DNA of 64,000 bases. Origin: Clarireedia homoeocarpa. Lineage: Eukaryota; Ascomycota; Leotiomycetes; Helotiales; Rutstroemiaceae. Below are positions 48,551-56,507 of the stretch, one piece after another (the stretch's first letter is position 1; every line of letters starts with the position of its first letter). The notes under the pieces are model-generated. The model had not been told where the DNA came from, did no database searches, and saw nothing but the letters and a program-made list of their open reading frames with translations. The DNA lies in NCBI GenBank assembly GCA_001465935.1, contig LNKV01000012.1, positions 9,302-73,301 on the forward strand, given 5' to 3'. Both the position numbers and the translations under genes were made by a program.

Positions 48551-49573
48551 ATGTCGTTGACTCAAACTGCTCCTGCCGCTCTCAATACGTCGACCGGAAA
48601 CCCGACAATTCTGAAGATTGCGGATTTTGAAAAGTCAAGTGTGGAGCATGCGGAAGATGAGTCGAAGAAAGTAGAGTGGTATCAACCGGAGATGAAAGCG
48701 CTGCCTAGCAGTACTATGGAGGTTTTTAAGAACTATGTGGGGTTGCAAACGGAGGAGGAGGTGAAGGCACACATCTATCGTATCAGAGATAAAGCGTGGA
48801 AAGTGTAAGTCATGACAATTGCCTTCCTTACTCAAAATTCTTCATAACTGTAAACTCTGACGTGCAATTACTCGACTGTATATTCTAAAAGGAAAGATAA
48901 ACTAACTCCAGACAGACTCCCGTACCCATGCATTGGTGTATTTCGCTTCCTCGACTTCAGTATCCATCTATCACCAGAATACCCAAATGTTATTTCCCGT
49001 CTACAAAGCGGCGACACCCTCCTTGATCTGGGCTGCTGTTTCGGTCAAGACCTCCGCAAAGCCGCATATGACAGTGGCTCCTCGTCCAATCTCTATGGTG
49101 CTGATCTAGAGGGCCAGTTCATCGAGCTCGGCTATGAATTGTTCCAAGACAAAGGAAATTTCAAGGGTAAATTTGCCACCGGCAGTATCTTCGACGATTC
49201 CTTCATGGCCGACTGCGACGCAAAATTCGACATGATATATTTGGGTAGTTTTCTTCATCTCTTCACTGCTGAGCAACAACGTGTTATTGCGCGCAAGTTG
49301 AACAGGATGCTCAAGCCGAAGGAGGGATCCATGATATTCGGAAGAAATCTAGGTGCTGAACAGGGCGGAGAGTATCATATGAAGAAGCTAGGGTGGGATC
49401 TGTACCGTCATAGTAATGAGACGATCAGAAGACTGTGGGAAGATGAGCACGATGGCGAGTGGCAGATTGATAGTTTCCTTACGACCTACGAGTCTGCGGG
49501 CTGGGACAATAGCAGGAGAGGTTGGCAAGGTAATGATACCCAGCAGATGACTTTTGTAGCGAAGAGAGTGTAG
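48551..49573 (+). CDS. SAM-dependent methyltransferase, cluster gene
   Basis: The model is join(48551..48804,48916..49573), 303 aa, with one 111-nt GT-AG intron joining RDKAWKV to LPYPCIGVFRFLDFSI. It is a Rossmann-type class I methyltransferase of the kind found in fungal meroterpenoid and peptide clusters. SAM motif I is LLDLGCCFGQDLR (about residues 118-130), the acidic residue after beta-2 is in LYGADLEGQF, and a motif IV-like FDMIYLGSFLHLF follows. The N-terminal 80 residues (ending near VKAHIYRIRD) are the helical lid typical of this group. Upstream in-frame sequence exists to 48407, but MSLTQTAP fits the family length better. It probably O- or N-methylates the NRPS product. Confidence 0.9.
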
Positions 49574-49868
49574 ACATAGTAGAAAACATCGTTGCTGTTT
49601 TTGGAACTCCGGACCGCTTTCCGAGAATAGCTGTTTTTGATCATAAGCTCGATCCCTTTGCTTGGCTTCACTACCCATGACTGTTGTTGGCCGTTGTGCA
49701 GACGGGTGAAGGTTATGTGAATATGACTAGCTCTTAGTTTCCACATACCTTGCGGGATAGGGAGCAGTTGGCACATCATGCTAGACATGGCTGGCCCCAA
49801 ACTTGGTTGCATCGAATTATTACTTGTAGTCATGTATGTTACATTAATATATGTACCAACTATTCCAC

Positions 49869-50205
49869 TAGGCTGTGCAAACAGCTAACTGTGGTAGTTC
49901 TAGTTGATTAGAAGGGGATTTGCAGATTAATCTGTAGCGGAGCAGATAATAGAGAAAAGCGCTAAATTCCAGTCTCGAAATTGAGGCTTAAAACGTTAAA
50001 TCTGAAGATATACTTTTTATGGTTGCTAATCTTTATACTAAATATAAAATCTATACAATGATTTATACATTTTATATATGGATAATTGGATTATTTATTA
50101 ATCCACGAATTAGATACTCAAAACTTCAAAAGTGATCCGCGGATTGCTATATGTCGGGGGGAGTGGAGCGGTTTATCGAATCCAGGTAATTTGTTGCATA
50201 GCCTA
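49869..50205. mobile_element. hAT-like MITE, copy A
   Basis: Terminal inverted repeats TAGGCTGTGCAA (left) and TTGCATAGCCTA (right) enclose 337 bp. They are flanked by an imperfect 8-bp duplication, TATTCCAC / TATCCGAC. Interior motifs (TGCAGATTAATCTG, TGATCCGCGGATTG) are shared with the longer copy at 55804-56264, in the same orientation. Subterminal CGGATAATCCGC-type repeats and 8-bp duplications are characteristic of hAT elements. There is no transposase. Confidence 0.65.
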
Positions 50206-50213
50206 TATCCGAC

Positions 50214-50395
50214 TAACTTCGGAGTTCTAGTTTGGATATTGAGAACTTATGTATTTGATTATTCAAGCCAAGTTTAGATACAGTATCAAGAACTAATATA
50301 TAAACCTATTTAAATAGATATCTCAAAAGTATATATTTTAGCTGAATATCGAAGTTTAAAGTTGGTCTATAATTTAATACACTTGCTGGTGGTGA
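50214..50395 (-). repeat. Dispersed AT-rich repeat R, left copy
   Basis: In reverse complement this reads AACTTCGATATTCAGC, then AAAATATATACTTTTGAGAT and AGTTCTTGATACTG. It aligns with 55360-55500 on the plus strand. The family is unknown. Confidence 0.6.
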
Positions 50396-50467
50396 TGGAT
50401 TCCATGCTCTGCCATGACAGGCTATATGATGTACTCCCAATCACTGACGCTTATTCCTCATCAAAAT

Positions 50468-51882
50468 TTAATCAAGCGATTCTAGAAGCTCGATGATTGT
50501 CTTCAGACGCAGTCTTAAGTTGCGGACATTATCGAAGATCCATCTCAGATTAGACCTCCCCGATTCAGTCGTAAGATCCGCCGTTTTTTGTTGCACAAGT
50601 TCCTTCTGTTGATACCCGCGCACTGCATCTCCCAGTTCCCCTAGGATAAGATCCACATGTCTCGCGGCAGATATAACGAGGAGCTTCTTGTGCCTGAGAT
50701 CTTCTTCGTCCGAGAGCTCGAAAGTTCCCGCGCTAATCTTCATAGTTTTCATATATGCCGAGCCATTCTTGGCCGTCTTGCAAAATAACTTCACAAGGCA
50801 TTGAAGGATGATCGCTGGGAAAATAAAGTTGGCCGAACCTTTTGGACAGTCCTTACAGCTGATATAACTAGCTACGTGCTTTCCTGCTTCGCGAGTAAAA
50901 TTCAAAACGGTGTCAAGACTGAGGGTCTCATTCTGTAAACTGCAGAGCTCAGCACTAAAATAGAGCTGATTCGCTAAGCATGAGCAGTTTGATGACACGC
51001 CAAACTTGAAGAGCGACAGAGGACTGGTGAGAGTGCTGGATGGCCCAACGCTATCATCTTGAGGGCTACTATGCAGAAAATCTCTATCTCTATCTCTATC
51101 TCTATCTCTATCTCTATCTCTATCCGACCGCGTAGAGACACTGGATGCGGCTCTCTTGGGAGAGCGATAGTTGTAGTTGTTGCTTGTTGGCAAAGTGAAA
51201 TTATGTTCGGTTGTCTGTACAGATAAAGATTAGCCCACATCGTTCCTCAATCTTTGCGTGATAGGCGCTGAGAACTTACATAAGGCTTTTCGGTGCTTAA
51301 AGGGGAGACTGATTCGATGAAACTTAGATCGTCTCCTGTCGGGCTCATATTCGTGAAGCTGAACATGTCGTCATTGAAGCAATCCTGTTGCATCGCAAAC
51401 CCCATTGCCTCGAGAAGGGCCGCTTCGGCTTCTAGCCCCGTTGTCTGAAGCGAATTGGTAGAGTCTGCTATCTGAGGCGGTGTTGATTGTAGGCTGACTG
51501 GTTCTGGCGACTTGTCAATCGGATCAGCCCTTGCGGGCTGTGTTACCGGAGATTGAGATTGAGAATTCTGCGGAGCCGATTGTCTATTTCGCCGAGCCTT
51601 GAGTCTCCCGCTCCTAAGAGATACACTGTAGTTACACACATAATTGTTGTTGCTACAGCGCTGGCATGTCCTTCCTCCGGAGCACTTCACTCGAGATTGA
51701 CGACATGAATCGCATGCTGAACATATCTTCACATTAGAAGGCGGTTTGGGCGTCGCCGAGGAGGTATCGTTCGTGGGACTATTAGCTGAGTTCGGAGAAG
51801 TGCTTTTTAGTTCTGCACTAGCTGGTTTACCGCCTGTTTGTCGACGCCGTGGATGCCAGTATAGAGGAATGCATCTGGTATT
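50468..51882 (-). CDS. AflR-like Zn2Cys6 transcription factor, 5' end unresolved
   Basis: The probable pathway-specific activator. The supported exons are 50468..51214 and 51280..51732, with a 65-nt GT-AG intron joining STEKPY to TTEHNF. The frame stays open up to 51882 but has no ATG, so a 5' exon is missing from the model. A nearby out-of-frame ATG at 51898 opens MVSSAEIPDAFLYTG, and joining it needs an intron I could not place. The zinc cluster is CDSCRQSRVKC-SGGRTCQRC-SNNNYVC (C-x2-C-x6-C-x5-C-x2-C-x6-C). A Ser/Pro/Gln linker with an (Asp-Arg)n run follows. An AflR-type C-terminal domain (CSCLANQLYFSAELCSL through ILQCLVKLFCK) and a late coiled-coil segment complete it. Homologues recognise TCG-N5-CGA, which is found in several cluster promoters. 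Confidence 0.85.
51081..51124. repeat. In-frame hexanucleotide microsatellite (TATCTC)n in the regulator
   Basis: About seven tandem TATCTC units, read on the minus strand as GAT AGA, encode alternating Asp-Arg in the linker of the Zn2Cys6 protein. Changes in unit number would keep the frame. Confidence 0.9.
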
Positions 51883-52422
51883 TCAGCAGAGGATACCATG
51901 GCTGGATCGTGGTAAGGCGATAAGGCAAGCACGGCTACAGCTACTGGCACAGCTTGATGCGAATTGATAGATAAGCTTTGTGCCAATGTCGATGTGTTGG
52001 TGATAAGCACGGAGTTGGCTTATTTTATGGCGATAGCTTGTGGTTTCTTTGCTCAGCAGCCATTCCCCAACCTTAGCAGGAGATGTAGACCGCCGCAGCT
52101 TCGTCTTCGTTCCAAGCTTATCTAGTCGTCCAATCGTGCCAATGTAAGCGTGGTGAGAATTTGGGAGTTACAGTAGTGCATATTCCTTGCATGCGAATGG
52201 TGAAATCAAAGGTTGTACAGTACGTTTCCCTTGGTCCTTGTGAATCTGGGCGTGCTTATGAGGCGCGGCAATATGTGCGCACCCAATCGCAGGCTAGCAT
52301 TTGCTCATACTCCTCACATGATCCTGATGTTGTTCACTGGCAGAAGATCTTGCCTAAGAACAGCTCAAGCTTATGGCGATCCCAAGGCGTAGGGTGATAG
52401 CTGCATCTGAAGAATAGTTCCA
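51883..52422. other. Upstream region of the regulator
   Basis: Contains the candidate 5' exon or leader of the Zn2Cys6 gene. No other gene is supported; the 78-aa plus-strand ORF at 52161-52397 has no recognisable feature. Confidence 0.5.
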
Positions 52423-52454
<32 letters not shown>

Positions 52455-52660
52455 TTTCACTTTAACCACCTTTTTGAGTCTAAGACTATATATACAGTAA
52501 GTAGGTCGGGTTCTCGCTAACCGAGAACCAGTTAGGTGGAATTTTTTCTAGATACAAAATTTTTCTAGTAGTTTCTAGAGATATTAGGAGCTATACTCCG
52601 AAGTCCGACGCAGTACTACTACGCTATCAAAACCGAGGACTATTTTGACCAGTTTGATGT
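52423..52660 (-). mobile_element. Retroposon-like repeat with AATC tail, copy 2
   Basis: On the minus strand this runs from CGGTTTTGATAGCGTAGTAG through GGACTTCGGAGTATAGCTCC, CCCGACCTACTTACTG and TCTTAGACTCAAAAAGG to (AATC)n. It is homologous to 24862-25035. It carries about 60 extra bases, including the hairpin GGTTCTCG-CTAAC-CGAGAACC at 52509-52529, whose loop region contains TCGCTAACCGA (52514-52524), a match to the AflR-type consensus. It is inserted about 550 bp upstream of the regulator coding frame. Confidence 0.75.
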
Positions 52661-53824
52661 TCTAGAGCAGAGAGTAAGTTAGTGGGAGGTAGTAGGTACA
52701 GTATAGTGACTTCTGCTGCGAATATCTTGCCTGCCTACGATCCGACCAGAAGAAGCCGACTGCTACTTTTCCTACATTTATTCGACTATTGCCGTCGTTG
52801 ATGATAGCCTACCAAGACTCACGTTGCTCGCTAGCTGTCGATGTTTGTCGTTTGCGGGGTAGTACCCGTCCATAAATTTGAAATACGCGAATCTGATATT
52901 TCAACCTATTTACTTCCAGCTACAGTATATCTATATTGTTGAATAACGATGCAATATATTATCAATAACGAAAATAGTAAAAAGTAGTTTGTTTTATTAT
53001 GTTAAAAGTTTAATCAGGTTCTATATAACATCAATATTTTAGAAAAATATTCCATAGATTGAATTAATTATAATATCTTAAAATGTATTACTTTTTGGTG
53101 TAAATTGTACATAATTTCATCCCACTTTCTTACCTGTCTTCATCAAGTTTTCACGCCAATCGGCTTGGTAATTGTCCAGCAAAAGTAATTTACGAACATG
53201 ACGTCAATTCAGCACCTTCCAGAGCGATGTCATAGTAGCAATGGGAACGCAGGCTACCTCGAAACTTGCGTACAGATGCACCTTACATGCAGATGGAAAT
53301 AAGCTGTTTTGATTGAACTGCTCGATATTGAACCCTTCCCCAGATTACCGGGTTTACAGCCAGTCTAAAATCCTTCCCTATGTCGGGCCGCTCATATTGT
53401 TTCTGTATCGGCGGGTACGAGTTTGTTGATATATAAATCTTACTTCCCATCGGGATAGACGAGGTTGTGGATTGGCTAATTACCATCTTATATCAGACCA
53501 CGACGGCCAACTAGCATATATCAGTCGTCTTCGGACATCGAAGAGACTGATGGGGCAATGATCTTGAGAAGAGCAAAAAGCTTCTCTGCTCACTCACCAC
53601 AAAATGGATTGCTTGAAATCCTGTTACCCCGATTATGATACAAGTGTCCGCGCGGCGAGGTTGCTGAACATTTCAGGCAAGTACGCGGAGACCACGATCT
53701 GCTAGAATGCAAGAAGTATATCTTCATAGAATGAAATCTCAATTTGATAGTGAAGATAACTGTGCTGGTTATTAAGCATTGGTCTGGATATCTCAAATAT
53801 ACCTCTGTGGATAGCTTTCACAAG
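52661..53824. other. Intergenic, AT-rich patch, no gene seen
   Basis: Positions 52900-53120 are AT-rich and RIP-like. A generic TCG-N5-CGA (TCGGACATCGA at 53531-53541) lies about 285 bp upstream of the hydrolase gene, but it does not satisfy the stricter TCGSWNNSCGR form. Confidence 0.5.
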
Positions 53825-55136
53825 ATGGCACAATACGCACGTTTTTCAAAGATCAATCCTCAGTGGGAAGAGGCATGTGTTTGATTTCATCATATCCCAG
53901 TATTTTCTTGAACGTCACAACGCCATCACGATGTTGTCGTGAGGCTTAAGCAGTGCCAATATCCAACTCACGTGCTAACATCCACAGTTTGTGTCATCAC
54001 AACCAATTCTCCAGAAATTTCGGGAAAGCGACGATCACATAGTGCAGCGACGGGCTGCGTTTCAACGGATTTCAGCGGAAGGACCGAAACTACGCCATAT
54101 TCCTGGCGACGAAGAGGTGGCCATTCGAAATTTCAATGTCCAAGCACGAGATGGTTATCAAATCCCCGTTCGTTCTTACTTGCCCACAGCTGGCGCCAAG
54201 GATAAAACGAAAACGTTTCCCGTGTTCGTTTATTATCACGGGGGAGGGTATACATTTGGTGATATTGAAACAGGCGATGAAAACTGTCGCCTCGTTTGTG
54301 CAGGCGCGCACATGGTCGTAATAAGCGTGGATTATCGACTGGCACCCAAATACACCTTTCCCACTGGAATCGAAGATAGTTACGACGCACATAAGTGGGT
54401 CGCTGCTAATGCTGCAGAGATCCAAGGCGACCTTGGCAAAGGATTTATCGTAGGAGGGGTACCTGCAGGGGGCAACTTTGCCGGTGTCATTGCCTACCTA
54501 GCTCGGGATGACGCGATCTCGCCTCCGATCACCGGACTCCTTTTGTCAATTCCGTGCTGTCTTATGCCGATGGCTTTTGACAAGGTGCCCCAGTGGAAGG
54601 ATGAACTTCTTAGTGTTGAGCAAAACAAGAATTCAGACATGTTGAATGTCGAATCATATAATCAGCTTATTGAGGGTAAGTTCAAATTCAGAATCTTCCT
54701 AAGCTTCCATCTTAAGCCACACTTCCAAAGCCTGCATCCCTAAATTTTCATCCCCTAGCTTCCATTCCAGCCTCTCTACATCTACAATATCACAGACACT
54801 AACTAACAACCCTTAGGTATTCTTAAAGCACCTCCGGATGACCCTCGCATCTCCTTCCTCCTCTATCCCGACCACACCCGCCTTCCACAACGAGCTTACT
54901 TCCAGATCTGTGGGCTTGATCCCATCAGAGATGAAGCATTCCTTTTCGATCGACTGCTTCGTGAGCATTCTAATGCTTCTACCAAAGTTGATATCTATGA
55001 CGGGCTTCCACATGGTTTCTGGCGGTTCCAGGAAATGCCAGTTGCTAAGAGATGGGCCAACGAGCTTGTTGATGGTACTAAATTCCTTTTGGGAGAAGGG
55101 GAGGGCGGAGTTACTGTGAGGGGGTACGAGGATTAG
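53825..55136 (+). CDS. Alpha/beta-hydrolase-3 family protein lacking the nucleophile Ser
   Basis: The model is join(53825..53872,53988..54675,54817..55136), 351 aa. The second intron is GT-AG (141 nt, with CTAAC branch). The first fits as GC-AG (AG|GCATGT, 115 nt, with GTGCTAAC before CACAG), joining NPQWEE to FVSSQPILQKF. Without it no ATG opens the frame. The oxyanion motif is YYHGGGYTFGD, and VDYRLAPKYTFP follows. The nucleophile elbow, normally G-x-S-A-G-G, reads GGVPAGGN, with Pro175 (CCT at 54462-54464) in place of Ser. The Asp (CGLDPIRDEAF) and His (GLPHGFW) partners are intact. It is therefore probably inactive as an esterase unless the change is a sequencing error. It sits beside the regulator between repeat copies, and its cluster membership is likely but not certain. 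Confidence 0.85.
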
Positions 55137-55359
55137 TACGGACAGATAGATAGCTTTGTCTGTATACACTTGGATGACTAGTCTATCTCACTAGAACATA
55201 AGAGCCGAGGTTATGTGTGCTAGATCGGGTCTCCATGTTGTCCCATGTCAAGTATCTAGAAGACTATAAATAAAAACCTGAGATTTTGGTTATAAAGAAG
55301 TATTACGATGAAAAGTAGACTATTCGCCAGTAGGTATACTGACTATCTAATCAACTCCA

Positions 55360-55500
55360 GAACTTCGATGTTTGACCAAAATATATGCTTTTGAGATCTC
55401 TATTCTAGCAAGTGTATATGAGAGTTCTTAACATCCAAAATGCATTTAGACAATCAGATATATAAATTCTTAAATATCCAGATCTCACTTGAACCATTAG
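55360..55500 (+). repeat. Dispersed AT-rich repeat R, right copy
   Basis: AACTTCGATGTTTGACC, AAAATATATGCTTTTGAGAT and GAGTTCTTAACATCC align with the reverse complement of 50214-50395. The two copies face each other around the regulator and hydrolase genes. Confidence 0.6.
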
Positions 55501-55803
55501 AAATTTGGAGTTGTACAGATAATAAGTATACCCACTAGTGACTATACACTCTTATACAATCACACTTTCCCTCTCTTCATCCGATGACAGTGCTATCAGT
55601 AATAGGCCCGCTCAGTAGTGCAAATCCCAATCTTCACGCTAGTATAACAGTGGATACATGCAGTCTGTGATTGACTGTATAGTTAATAGCTTTAGTTTTC
55701 ATATCCCCAAAACTGCATAGACTGGTAGCAGACTTTTTGGACTGAGTTGTATAGTTAGTTAGCTAGAATCTCCTACTTAGTTAGGAGAATTAGACTTAAC
55801 CTC

Positions 55804-56264
55804 CAGGCTACGCAAACGGTTAGCCGTGGGAGTCCTATGGTATTGCCAAGACAATCTGCGGATTAGATGGTACTACTGTGAGTCTGTGATTAATCTGCAG
55901 ATATCCGGCGGATATCCGTCGATCCGTGGATAATCCGCTAATCTGCGGATTTTAGAAGCTATTCGCAGATAAGTGGAGGTTTAGAGCTCAAAACCCTCAA
56001 GTCTGAGGCTTAAATCCTTAGGCTTAAACTCTTAAATTTGAGGATATACTTTTGATATTAGTCTTTATACTAGTTATATGTTTATACAGTGATTTATATA
56101 GCAATTTATATACTTTTATACACTTTTATGTATACAGATTATCTATGGATATATACAGATAATCCGTAAATCTGCAGAGTGGATTATGAATTTGAAACGG
56201 GATACGCAGAGCGGAGCGGTTTGCGGATATCTTCGGATACGGTTTTTTTCTGCGTATCTTAAAC
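55804..56264. mobile_element. hAT-like MITE, copy B
   Basis: This starts CAGGCTACGCAAACGG (compare TAGGCTGTGCAAACAG of copy A; differences are mostly C/T) and is packed with CGGATATCCG and GGATAATCCGC motifs. It ends near CTGCGTATCTT. It is about 120 bp longer than copy A and less RIP-mutated at its left end. Both ends lack a convincing target duplication. Confidence 0.6.
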
Positions 56265-56507
56265 CTACACAATCATAATAGTTCCAAAAAGTGATACTAT
56301 TGATATCAAAGGTTAGTAAGTAAACTCACATGTATCTGCTAGTGCACTATCTCAATGCACGGAAGTGGATATAGAGCTATTTCGACTATATATAGCCTAT
56401 ATAGCCAATACCCGTAATTTTGCATAGCCTATACAGTAAGCACACATGTGCATATACAAGAAACATATCTCCCCTGTTCAGTACTCCAGTATTGAGAGCA
56501 TTCTAAT

